A stretch of 64,000 bases of DNA from assembly GCF_006402735.1 (NCBI RefSeq), contig NZ_CP017174.1, forward strand, positions 8,970,001 through 9,034,000. The letters are read 5' to 3'. Below the pieces are notes generated by a model. That model made no database searches. It was given only the letters and a program-made list of their open reading frames with translations, and was not told the DNA's origin. The number at the start of each line of letters is the position of its first letter. Within the stretch, counting starts at the first letter, position 1. Shown here one piece after another: positions 8,324 through 16,480 of this stretch. This stretch comes from Myxococcus xanthus (GTDB lineage Bacteria > Myxococcota > Myxococcia > Myxococcales > Myxococcaceae). The position numbers and the translations under genes were made by a program.

Positions 8324-10057
8324 ATGAAGCGGTGGGGACTCATGGGGCTGTTGGTACTCGCGGCATGTGGGCCGGACGACTCCTCGGACAAGGGAGCCCA
8401 GAGCCAGGTCTGCCCGAACATCATCGCGGGCTCCCTGTCCGAACCCGTGGAGACACGGCACGTCCAGGCCCCCCTGACGGATGACGACGGCCGGCAGCGG
8501 GTCATCATCCGTTATCGGAATCAGGGGGTGATGGCCACCGCCCGCGTGCATCAGGTGGGTGGACAGGTGACAACCACCTTCCGCTCCACGCCCGCGGTGG
8601 CGGCGCGCATGTCGCTCCAGGAACAGCGAGCGCTCCTGGCCGAAGACCCGACAGTGGAGAGCATCGAGCTGGACCAGGAGTGGCGCGCCCTGGCCCCCGC
8701 CACCGTGCCGATTCATCCCGTCCTGGCCTCGGTGGCGCGGGGCGCCACGCCACGCGAGTTCACCCCCGGGCTGCGCAAGGTCCAGGCGCACGAGGTGTGG
8801 GACGTGGACGGGGACGGACTGCCGGACCCGGACCGGCCCACTGGCGCGGGCGTGCGGCTGTGTGTCATCGACAGCGGCCTGGATTTGGAGCACCCGGAGC
8901 TGCGCGACGCGGTCGTCGCCGGCCGCGACCTGCTGGAGAACGATGACGACCCCTCCGACTTCAGCAGCGGCCACGGCTGGGGCACCGGCCACGGCACACA
9001 CGTGGCGGGCATCATCGCGGCGCGGCCAGGCCACGGCGGGCGCGGCTCACCCCAGCTGCCGGACACCGGGGTGATGGGTGTGGCACCGGGCGTGGAGTTG
9101 GTCATCGCCCGGGTGCTGGACATCCACGGCCTCACGCACATGAGCTTCGTCCTGGCGGCGGTGGAGTACTGCGCGGAGCAGGGCGCCAAGGTCATCTCCC
9201 TGTCGCTGGGCGGCGGCGTGCCCTCCAAGACGACGTTCGAGGTCTTCGAGGCGGCCCACGCGCAGGGCATCCTGGTGGTGGCCGCGTCGGGCAACAGCAA
9301 CGCCCAGCGGGTGGACTACCCCGCGTCGGACCCGCACGTGCTGGCGGTGGGCGCGGTGGACGCCCTGGACCAGCGGGCCACCTTCTCCTCCGGCGGAAGC
9401 CAGCTGGCGCTGGTGGCCCCGGGCGTGGACGTGCTGTCCACCTTCCCGCGCGGACAGGGCGCGTTCTCCACGGTGGACGTGCGGGACACCCAGCCGCTGT
9501 CGCGCTCACTGCTGTATGCCCCCATCGAGAACAAGTGGGGCAAGCTGGTGGACTGCGGGGGCGGCGCGACGCTGGACTCGTGCCAGGGCAGCACGTGCAA
9601 CGGCTTCGTCGCGTACGTGCGGCACGGCGAGGTGCCCACCGACATGGCCATGGTCAACGTGATGAAGCAGGGCGCGCGCGCCGTCATCTTCGGCAACTCG
9701 AGCTGGGAGGGCGGCGTGGACATCCTCGCCATGCCTCGGCGAGGGCAGTGGGTGCCCGCCGTCACCATCACCCAGGCGGGGGGCACCGTGCTGCACCGGA
9801 TGCTGGGAGAGCTGGCCCGCATCAGCATGAGCCCGGCGGACTACGCCTATATGTCCGGCACCTCCATGGCCACGCCCTACGTGAGCGGCGTGGCCGCGCT
9901 GCTCTTCAGCGCCCGTCCCTCCGCCACGCCGGACCAGGTCAAACACGCCCTGTTGTCCTCGGCGAAGGACCTGGGGCCTTCCGGCCATGACGAGGACTTT
10001 GGCCATGGGCTGGTGCAGGCCCGCGGCGCGCTGGAGGTCCTCACCCAACTGCCCTGA
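8324..10057 (+). CDS. subtilisin-family (S8) serine protease lipoprotein with PA domain
   Basis: 577 residues from the ATG at 8324, which follows AAGGAG. The N-terminus is a lipoprotein signal with lipobox LAAC near residue 16, so the enzyme is probably anchored in the outer membrane. The triad is complete: Asp in LCVIDSGLD (about 181), His in GHGTHVAG (about 226) and Ser in SGTSMATP (about 512). A protease-associated domain is inserted between the His and Ser segments (about 390-490), as in large plant-type subtilases and lactocepins. The region before residue 150 looks like an inhibitor-type propeptide. Likely an extracellular protease in predation or nutrient acquisition (inference). Confidence 0.93.
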   Translation: MKRWGLMGLLVLAACGPDDSSDKGAQSQVCPNIIAGSLSEPVETRHVQAPLTDDDGRQRVIIRYRNQGVMATARVHQVGGQVTTTFRSTPAVAARMSLQEQRALLAEDPTVESIELDQEWRALAPATVPIHPVLASVARGATPREFTPGLRKVQAHEVWDVDGDGLPDPDRPTGAGVRLCVIDSGLDLEHPELRDAVVAGRDLLENDDDPSDFSSGHGWGTGHGTHVAGIIAARPGHGGRGSPQLPDTGVMGVAPGVELVIARVLDIHGLTHMSFVLAAVEYCAEQGAKVISLSLGGGVPSKTTFEVFEAAHAQGILVVAASGNSNAQRVDYPASDPHVLAVGAVDALDQRATFSSGGSQLALVAPGVDVLSTFPRGQGAFSTVDVRDTQPLSRSLLYAPIENKWGKLVDCGGGATLDSCQGSTCNGFVAYVRHGEVPTDMAMVNVMKQGARAVIFGNSSWEGGVDILAMPRRGQWVPAVTITQAGGTVLHRMLGELARISMSPADYAYMSGTSMATPYVSGVAALLFSARPSATPDQVKHALLSSAKDLGPSGHDEDFGHGLVQARGALEVLTQLP

Positions 10058-10167
10058 GGGGTGGGAAGGACAGCCGCACCAGGTGCCCCACGGCCCGCGT
10101 GGGCCTGATTGCCAGGCCCTCCCGCGCGGACCACGTTGCCTTTCGGACGCGAACAAAGGAGTCCGTC

Positions 10168-10845
10168 ATGAAGGCACTCGTACGTGGCGCGTTGTGCGCG
10201 GCGGCGCTCTGGGGCGGCGCCGCGCTGGCCCAGGCGGAGGACCGCCCCATCGCGGAGCCGCGCATGCGGTCCGCGGAGACGGTGGAGTTCAGCGACAGCG
10301 GGCGGAAGCGGGCCGACACCGGCATCTATGCCCAGCTGGGCGGCGGCCTGGAGGGCTACACCGGTCAGCTCGCCCCGGAGGTCACGCCGGGCTTCTCCTA
10401 TGGCGCCGCGCTGGGCTACCGGCCGCACGCATTCTTCGCCGTCGAGCTGGGCTACAGCGGCGGCCTGAGCGACATCGACAGCCGCATGGGGCTGCTCGAC
10501 GACGGCGAGGGCGGACCGGACATCGTCCGCAACGCCGGACAGGCCGTCGTCGTGGGCAGCTTCACCGACACCCGGCTCCAGCCCTACGTCCTGACGGGCA
10601 TCGGCCTGGACCGCTACAACGTCCGCAACGACGCCCGGGGCGCCGTCCGCGGCTTCTCCGATGACACCAGCGGCTACGTGCCCGCCGGCGCGGGCCTGCG
10701 CTACCAGATGGGCAACCTCATCACCGCCGACGCCCGGGTGAACTACAACTTCCTGTTCGACCAGGACTTCGCCCCGGGCGGCCGGGCTCCCGGCGCGCTG
10801 GACGGCCGCTACTCGGCGATGCTCTCGCTGGGCGGAACCTACTGA
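10168..10845 (+). CDS. outer-membrane beta-barrel protein
   Basis: 225 residues from the ATG at 10168, preceded by AAAGGAG. A signal peptide ends near ALAQA. The rest alternates polar and hydrophobic residues with many Gly/Tyr turns (LGGGLEGYTG, ALGYRPHAFFAVELGYSG) and ends in a strand with an aromatic C-terminal residue (SLGGTY), the outer-membrane insertion signature. It fits the OmpA/OmpW-like eight-strand barrel class. No function beyond a porin or structural role can be argued. Confidence 0.75.
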   Translation: MKALVRGALCAAALWGGAALAQAEDRPIAEPRMRSAETVEFSDSGRKRADTGIYAQLGGGLEGYTGQLAPEVTPGFSYGAALGYRPHAFFAVELGYSGGLSDIDSRMGLLDDGEGGPDIVRNAGQAVVVGSFTDTRLQPYVLTGIGLDRYNVRNDARGAVRGFSDDTSGYVPAGAGLRYQMGNLITADARVNYNFLFDQDFAPGGRAPGALDGRYSAMLSLGGTY

Positions 10846-10904
10846 CGGCGGCGGCGGAAGCGTCCGGGGCCTTCTCCCCCGGGTGCCCCGCCCCTTGCAC
10901 GGCC

Positions 10905-11363
10905 TCAGTAGGGCCGGTCGACATGCATCCGCGCGGCGGCCCACGTCCCCTGGAGCCAGGCGGGGAGCTGCTGCTCCAACTTCTTCGCCTCCCCTTCGGT
11001 GATTTGGGCATGAAGCGCGGAGAACACGCCGTGGAGTACCAGCCGCACGTTCTCCGGTTCGGCGTTCAGGTGGTTGGCCACCATCAAGTAGAAGTCGTCG
11101 CGGTCCAGCTTCGCGGGCGCCTCGCCGCGGTGCCTGTGACAACCGCGCAACAGCTCGCGCACGTCCGGCGAGAGCTGCTCGCGCAGGTGCTCCACCCACG
11201 AACCGGACAGGCGCTCCGACAACGCACAGAACACCGCCTCGGCGGCCTTGTCCGCCTCGTAATCCGGAATCTGGGAGGATATTGCGTCCAGAAACGATTT
11301 GCGGTCCGTCCCCACGCCCAGTCCCGTCCACGAAGGCGTGCGCTCCTGCTTTTGTATCGACAT
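10905..11363 (-). CDS. DUF2267 domain protein
   Basis: 152 residues. Two helical halves match the DUF2267 pattern: AAEAVFCALSERLSGSW followed by LREQLSPDVRELL, then a second cycle near VRLVLHGVFSALHAQIT and QLPAWLQGTW. Proteins of this family are small and cytoplasmic and have no established activity. The gene converges with the beta-barrel gene and stands alone on its strand. Confidence 0.75.
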   Translation of the reverse strand: MSIQKQERTPSWTGLGVGTDRKSFLDAISSQIPDYEADKAAEAVFCALSERLSGSWVEHLREQLSPDVRELLRGCHRHRGEAPAKLDRDDFYLMVANHLNAEPENVRLVLHGVFSALHAQITEGEAKKLEQQLPAWLQGTWAAARMHVDRPY

Positions 11364-11787
11364 GGTGTCGTCTCCTCTCCCTGCCCTTCACCGTGGGGGT
11401 GCGCGGGAGCGCTGACAGCAGACCGCGCGGCGGAGGCAGGGCCGGCCGTCACGTGGGAAGATCCTCCGCGCGCCAAGACCAGACATGCCCGGATTCGGGA
11501 TTTACGTGTCCGTCATTGGGACCGAGGTGGCAGCCAAACGCGTCAAGCGTTTGTGTTTGATTCGACCGATGATTCCATCTGATGGAGCGCCACGCGGCGT
11601 GCTTCGCCGGAAACACATGGCGTTCAAAACTGCCCGGAACTCCTGGGGAACTGTTCAAATCCCGGCCCCGCGAAGAATGCGAGGGGTGGCTGGAATGAAT
11701 TCCCATCGCAATTGTCTTGGTCGCGCATCGTAGACCGCTTGCACGGCGACCTTGCCGCCATCTCAACCATCAAGAATTGAGGATTTC
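11364..11787. other. 424-bp intergenic region, less GC-rich
   Basis: Divergent region between the DUF2267 gene and a lipoprotein gene. Codon bias is absent, and the right half (about 11500-11780) is visibly richer in A/T than its surroundings. It probably holds the lipoprotein promoter; TGAGGA just before 11788 is the ribosome site. A small RNA is possible but nothing specific supports one. Confidence 0.4.
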
Positions 11788-12198
11788 ATGTATCGCATTG
11801 CCGTAGCCGCCCTGGTCCTTGCCGCGTCCGGTTGCGCCACCACGGGCGGTGGCGGTGGCCGTGAGGGCAACGCCACCATCGCCGGCGTCATCCGCCTGCC
11901 GGAGAGCGGGCTGCGTGCCGATGACGCTTGCGGGCAGCTCCAGGTCATCGTGGCCTCGCCGGACGCGCCCACCAACGGGCTGGGCCGGGCGATGGTGAAG
12001 CCGAGCCGCGGCAACCGCTGCTCCTTCACGGTGTCGGGCGTCCCCAGCAACACCGACCTCCAGGTCGGGCTCGCGGCGGGCGGCGGCCTGAAGTGCGAGA
12101 CGGGCGCCACGCCGACCATCACCCCGGAGCCTTCCACGGTGAAGGTGAACGATTACGGCACCGCCACGCGCGACTTCGCCCTGAGCTGCGGCGCCTGA
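11788..12198 (+). CDS. small predicted lipoprotein
   Basis: 136 residues from the ATG at 11788, with TGAGGA upstream. Signal peptide with lipobox ASGC, then a Gly-rich tether. The mature part (about 30-136) is beta-rich with Cys at three or four positions and resembles a single Ig-like or carboxypeptidase-regulatory-like fold (SFTVSGVPSNTDLQVGL). Family unrecognised. Followed by a strong hairpin. Confidence 0.7.
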   Translation: MYRIAVAALVLAASGCATTGGGGGREGNATIAGVIRLPESGLRADDACGQLQVIVASPDAPTNGLGRAMVKPSRGNRCSFTVSGVPSNTDLQVGLAAGGGLKCETGATPTITPEPSTVKVNDYGTATRDFALSCGA

Positions 12199-12215
12199 GG
12201 TCCTGAAGCACGCCT

Positions 12216-12265
12216 GTGACGCCGCCCGTCCAGCCCTCCCCATGGGGCAGGCTTGGCGGCGTCAC
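12216..12265 (+). terminator. long hairpin after lipoprotein gene
   Basis: Perfect 11-bp arms GTGACGCCGCC (12216-12226) and GGCGGCGTCAC (12255-12265). The loop can pair further through AGCC..CCCC and GGGG..GGCT. It starts 18 nt after the lipoprotein stop codon. Confidence 0.6.
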
Positions 12266-12371
12266 GCCATCAGCACGAACTCGTCCGGCGGGCAAGGGGC
12301 CCTTGTGGATTGATTCGCGTCGAAGGGGACGCGAAGCTTCCCGGGTCCTTCGCAGAAAGACGAGTTGGGTG

Positions 12372-13535
12372 ATGAATCCGTACCGCTTGCGCGCCGTGAC
12401 GCTCGCCCTGGCCCTGGGCGGGTCGGGCATGGCGTGTGAATCCGAAGAGCCGTTCCCCAACCTCGACGAGTTGGACCAGCTCCGCAGCCTGCACAGCCTG
12501 GGGCGGCAGCCGCCGAAGGACAGCACCAACCGGATGGACGGGCTCGCTCGCGCCGAGGCGCTGGGCGACGTGCTGTTCCACGACAGCGGCCTGTCACGCT
12601 GCGGCACGGTGTCCTGCGCGAGCTGCCATGGCGGCGAGGGCCTGACGGTGCCCACCGCCAAGGCGAAGGGCTGCGACGGGCACCTGTCCGAGCGCAATCC
12701 CCCCACCCTGCTGAACGTGGCCTACAACCGCTGGTTCATGTGGGACGGACGGGCGGACCGGCTCTGGAGCCAGGCCATCCTGCCGCTGCTCAACCCGGTG
12801 GAGATGAACACGGACGCGCAGGTGGTGCGCGCCCGGCTCACCGCGGTGGAGTCGTACACCACGGAGTACCAGGCCCTCTTCGGCAAGGCGCCCGCGGACG
12901 AGACGGACCCGGCGCTGCTGGCCAACGTGGGCAAGGTGATGGCGGCCTACCAGCGGACGCTGGTGCGCATCGACGCGCCCTTCGACGCGGACGTGCGGCG
13001 CTTCATCACGGCGGCGGAGGCCGGCCAGGCGGATGCGGACCCGGCGTACCTGGGGCTGAAGACGTTCCTGCGCAAGGGCCAGTGCATCGTCTGCCACAAG
13101 GGGCCGGCGCTCACCGACGACCTGTTCCACAACATCGGCGTGCAGGACAGCAGCCCGGGCGCGGGAGGGCAGTGGAGCGTGCTGACGCCGCTGCTGGACT
13201 GGGAGTTCAACGCCGCCAGCCGCTACAGCGACGCGCCCACCGGCACCATCGCGGCGCGGCTCCAGACGCTGCGCACCCAGGCGGACCGGGTGACGCTGGA
13301 GGGCGCGTTCCGCACGCCGTCGCTGCGCAACGTGGCCCTGACGGCGCCGTACATGCACACCGGCGCCCAGGCCACGCTGGAGGAGGTCATCGACTTCTAC
13401 AACGAGGGCGGCGATGCGGCCGGCAGCTTCGTGGGTCAGAAGACGGTGACCATCGTGCCGCTGGAGCTGACGAACGAGGAGAAGCGCGCGCTGGTGACGC
13501 TGCTCCAGTCCATGACGGGCACATCGCACCACTGA
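12372..13535 (+). CDS. di-haem cytochrome c peroxidase / MauG-like protein
   Basis: 387 residues from the ATG at 12372. Signal peptide ending in SGMAC, probably a lipoprotein. Two c-type haem sites are visible: CASCH in the N-terminal half (about residue 80) and CIVCH (about 240). MWDGRADRLWSQA and APYMHTGAQATLEEVIDFYNEGG are family motifs of bacterial di-haem peroxidases (CCP/MauG). The protein should act in the periplasm, reducing peroxide or oxidising a protein partner. Length is normal. It probably has its own promoter, behind the hairpin at 12216. Confidence 0.92.
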   Translation: MNPYRLRAVTLALALGGSGMACESEEPFPNLDELDQLRSLHSLGRQPPKDSTNRMDGLARAEALGDVLFHDSGLSRCGTVSCASCHGGEGLTVPTAKAKGCDGHLSERNPPTLLNVAYNRWFMWDGRADRLWSQAILPLLNPVEMNTDAQVVRARLTAVESYTTEYQALFGKAPADETDPALLANVGKVMAAYQRTLVRIDAPFDADVRRFITAAEAGQADADPAYLGLKTFLRKGQCIVCHKGPALTDDLFHNIGVQDSSPGAGGQWSVLTPLLDWEFNAASRYSDAPTGTIAARLQTLRTQADRVTLEGAFRTPSLRNVALTAPYMHTGAQATLEEVIDFYNEGGDAAGSFVGQKTVTIVPLELTNEEKRALVTLLQSMTGTSHH

Positions 13536-13595
13536 CGGTGACGCGGGGCCCCGGCACCTTTTCACACGGGAAATGTCCCAGTTGTCCCGGCCCCC

Positions 13596-14126
13596 GTGTC
13601 CAAGGTGGCGAAGATGCCGCCAGGGTTGAGCGCCAGGGAGCTCCAGGACCTGTACGACCGGTATGCCCCTGGCATGTACCGGAGGGCCTTCGCCTTGCTT
13701 CAGCGGGAGGCAGACGCCTGGGACGCGGTGCAGGAGTCCTGCATCCGCGTCCTCCAATCCGCCGCCGCATTCCGGCGGGAGGCCCGGCCGATGACGTTCA
13801 TCTACCGGGTGACGACCAACGTCTGCCTCAACATGCTCCGCACCCGGGCCCTGCGGGATGTCGCCCTGGAGGATGCCGGAAGCGAAGGCGCTGTGGACGC
13901 GCTCGCCGCCACCGAGTGCCGCGACTTCCTGATGAAGCTGGCGCGCGAGTTGGACGAGCGGGCCCTCACGGTGGCGACGCTGCACTACCTGGACGGGATG
14001 TCCCAGGAGGAGATTGCCCAGGCCCTGGGGCTCTCGCGGAAGACCATCGTCCGCGACGTCCAGCGCATTGGCGCCCTGGCCCGCGCGTTGGGCGAGCCCG
14101 AGGGGATTCGAAGAGGTGCTGGATGA
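13596..14126 (+). CDS. ECF-type RNA polymerase sigma factor
   Basis: 176 residues from GTG 13596; an ATG at 13614 is an alternative. Region 2 is seen in LYDRYAPGMYRRAFALLQ..AWDAVQES and FIYRVTTNVCLN, and region 4 in LTVATLHYLDGMSQEEIAQALGLSRKTIVRDVQR, a clear helix-turn-helix. No extra domains. The stop overlaps the start of the next gene (ATGA, 14123-14126), coupling it to a membrane anti-sigma factor, so its activity should be set by that partner. Confidence 0.92.
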   Translation: MSKVAKMPPGLSARELQDLYDRYAPGMYRRAFALLQREADAWDAVQESCIRVLQSAAAFRREARPMTFIYRVTTNVCLNMLRTRALRDVALEDAGSEGAVDALAATECRDFLMKLARELDERALTVATLHYLDGMSQEEIAQALGLSRKTIVRDVQRIGALARALGEPEGIRRGAG

Positions 14127-14887
14127 GTGAACACCTGTCGGACCTCGTCTTGGACGAGGTGGTCGCGGGCGGCGCACAGCCGCCACACCTGACGCACTGC
14201 GCCACCTGCCGTGCGCGGCTGGAGCAACTGCGGACGCACGCGGAGGAGGTTCGGACCCGGGCGCACTTCTCCCGCGTCCGGGCCCACGTCCTGTCCGAGG
14301 CGGCGGCCCTCCCTCAGGAGCGCGCCACGCCGTGGTTCGCCCGGTGGATGCTCGTCCCCATCCTGGCCACGCTGGCGACGGTGGTGGTCGTCCGAGGCTC
14401 GATGACGGAGGTCCCCGAGACCACTCCCGCCGGCCCCGAGACGCCGCCTCCCCTCCTGGGCATGCGGGTGAAGGGACCTCCCCACGTAGAGCTGCTCCGG
14501 CTGAAGGACGGCGCGGTGAATCCCCTGCTCCAGGAGGGCGACGAGGTGGCGCTCCGACTCAGGAGCGGAGGCCAGCGCTATGCGCTGGTCGTCGTCATGG
14601 ACGGCGGGAAACAGGTGGAGGCACTCTGGCCACAAGCGGGCCTGCAGAGCGGCGAGTTGGCCACCGCTCAGCCCGCCCCGTTGTTCCAGGTCACCCAGGG
14701 GGATTTCGTGGTGCACGCGCTGTATTCGGAGACACCGCTGCGGCTCGACACGGTTCGGGACTGGTTGAGCACGCTGCGTCCGGAGTGCCGCGCCGCGCCG
14801 ATGTCCGCGGCCTGTCTGTCACTCACCAGCACCCCGCCGGGCGTGGCGCATGCGGCCGTGTCGCTCCAGGTAGAGGCCCGTCCATGA
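14123..14887 (+). CDS. transmembrane anti-sigma factor with ZAS motif and DUF4384-like domain
   Basis: 254 residues. An N-terminal zinc anti-sigma motif Hx3CxxC is visible as HLTHCATC (about residues 23-30). A single helix near 75-90 (VPILATLATVVVV) follows. The outer part (about 115-225) resembles DUF4384: a beta domain with EGDEVALRLRSGGQRYALVVVMD and LWPQAGLQSGELA. It is coupled to the sigma factor upstream by an ATGA overlap and to the caspase gene downstream by another (14884-14887). The arrangement implies that the sigma factor is held at the membrane and that the periplasmic domain, possibly with the caspase, controls its release. The ZAS motif is seen; the mechanism is inferred. Confidence 0.8.
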   Translation: MSEHLSDLVLDEVVAGGAQPPHLTHCATCRARLEQLRTHAEEVRTRAHFSRVRAHVLSEAAALPQERATPWFARWMLVPILATLATVVVVRGSMTEVPETTPAGPETPPPLLGMRVKGPPHVELLRLKDGAVNPLLQEGDEVALRLRSGGQRYALVVVMDGGKQVEALWPQAGLQSGELATAQPAPLFQVTQGDFVVHALYSETPLRLDTVRDWLSTLRPECRAAPMSAACLSLTSTPPGVAHAAVSLQVEARP

Positions 14888-16416
14888 CGCTCGCACTGCT
14901 CCTGGCGGCGGTGGTGGCGGCGCAACCCACGGCGGCGGACGCGGATGGAAATCCGCGCCGGTTCGCCCTGGCGGTGGGCAACAACCGGGGCTCCAGCGCG
15001 GACGCGGTGCTGCGTTACGCGGAGCGCGACGCGCGCACGGTGATGGACGTGTTGTACGAGGTGGGCGGCGTGCGGCGGGACGACGCAGTGCTCGTCCTGG
15101 GCCATGACGCGGACACGGTGCGCCAGGCGGTGGCCCGCTTCGAGCGCCACCTCCAAACACAGGCACGGAAGGGCGACCAGCTCTTCGTCTACGTCTCCAG
15201 CCACGCGGACGCGGGCGAGCTGCACCTGTCCGGCACGAACCTGCCCCTGCACGAGCTGGTGCGCTTCATCGAGCGCGCGCCCGTGAGCGTCGCGCTCCTC
15301 GTGGTGGACTCGTGTCAGTCCGGTGAGGCGGTGCGACTCAAGGGGCTGAAGCCCATCCCCGGCGTCCTGGTCAGCGTGGAGCGGCCGGAGCTGGCGGGAC
15401 GGGTCATCATCACCGCCTCCGCCGCGGATGAAGCCGCGCAGGAGTCGGACGCGCTCGGAGGCTCCGTCTTCACGCACCACCTGGTCGCGGCGCTGCGAGG
15501 AGCAGCGGACGTCTCCGGGGATGGTCGCGTCACGCTCGCGGAGGCCTATACCTACTCCTACGCGCGGACGGTGGAGTCCTCGCTGATGTCCCGCGCGGGC
15601 GCGCAGCACCCCAGCTTCCACTTCGACCTCCAGGGAAAGGGAGACCTGGTCCTCTCCTCCCCCGCCCTGGCCACGTCGCTGTTGACGCTCGCCATCGACG
15701 AGCCCGGAGACTGGACCGTGTTCACGCTGGCGGGAGAGCCCTTCCTGGGCAACCTGCGCAAGGGCGCGGGCGCGGCCACGCTCGCACTCCCGGCGGGTGG
15801 CTACATCGTCACCACCCGCGGCGAACACTCCGCGATGACGGCGCGCGTGCAGGTGCCCGACGCCGGGCGCGCCCAGCTCACACGGGCCCAGCTCCGCCCT
15901 CAGCAGTTGGAGGTGAACGCGCTCAAGGGCGAGGCGTCTCCGGCGTGGCGGGTGCATGTGGGGCCCAGCATCGGCAAGCCGCTCGTCCCATCCTTCGGCG
16001 CCATGGTGGGTGGCACCGCCGCGATCCACTACCAATGGACCGCGCCCTGGGCGAACCTGCTGACCGCTGGGGTGGACGTGCGGCATGGGCGGCACCCTTC
16101 CGGCAACCTCCGGCAGAACGACCACACGCTGCGGCTGGGCGTGGGACATGACGCACGCGTCTGGCGGAACCTGCGGCTTCACGGCGCGGTGGAGGTCGGC
16201 GCCACCCTGTCCCAGCAGTGGCAGCCCAGCAATGGGGAGAAGGCGCTCGCCCTGCAGCCCACCGTGGGCGCAGTGGGAGGTGCGTGGCTCCCTGTGTACG
16301 GAGCCTTCGGGATGTCGCTGCTCGTGAACGCGGGACACACCTGGGTGCGTGAGGAGGCGGGCACCGCGTCCGCGCTGTCGCTTGGGGGCAGTCTCGGAAT
16401 CGGCTTCATGCGCTGA
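14884..16416 (+). CDS. exported caspase-family (C14) protease with C-terminal beta domain
   Basis: 510 residues starting within the preceding stop (ATGA). Signal peptide MTLALLLAAVVAAQ. The caspase-like fold spans about 25-240: AVGNNRG start, catalytic His in YVSSHADAG (about 107) and catalytic Cys in VVDSCQSG (about 144). DVSGDGRVTLAEA is an EF-hand-like loop common in this family. Residues 260-340 look like a PEGA-type beta segment (LALPAGGYIVTTRG). The last 170 residues alternate like an outer-membrane barrel and end SLGIGFMR. Third gene of the sigma/anti-sigma operon. An exported caspase-like protein beside an anti-sigma factor suggests regulated proteolysis or envelope stress signalling; the target is unknown. 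Confidence 0.85.
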   Translation: MTLALLLAAVVAAQPTAADADGNPRRFALAVGNNRGSSADAVLRYAERDARTVMDVLYEVGGVRRDDAVLVLGHDADTVRQAVARFERHLQTQARKGDQLFVYVSSHADAGELHLSGTNLPLHELVRFIERAPVSVALLVVDSCQSGEAVRLKGLKPIPGVLVSVERPELAGRVIITASAADEAAQESDALGGSVFTHHLVAALRGAADVSGDGRVTLAEAYTYSYARTVESSLMSRAGAQHPSFHFDLQGKGDLVLSSPALATSLLTLAIDEPGDWTVFTLAGEPFLGNLRKGAGAATLALPAGGYIVTTRGEHSAMTARVQVPDAGRAQLTRAQLRPQQLEVNALKGEASPAWRVHVGPSIGKPLVPSFGAMVGGTAAIHYQWTAPWANLLTAGVDVRHGRHPSGNLRQNDHTLRLGVGHDARVWRNLRLHGAVEVGATLSQQWQPSNGEKALALQPTVGAVGGAWLPVYGAFGMSLLVNAGHTWVREEAGTASALSLGGSLGIGFMR

Positions 16417-16480
16417 GTCCCAACTCAGAGGCTTCGCGTGTCCAAGGCATGACTCGCGAAAATCCTCCGAGAGGTTTCTC

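Noticed and set aside
11485-11733. 82-residue frame in the intergenic region
   Set aside because: No codon bias, no ribosome site, and it lies in an AT-richer promoter-like stretch.
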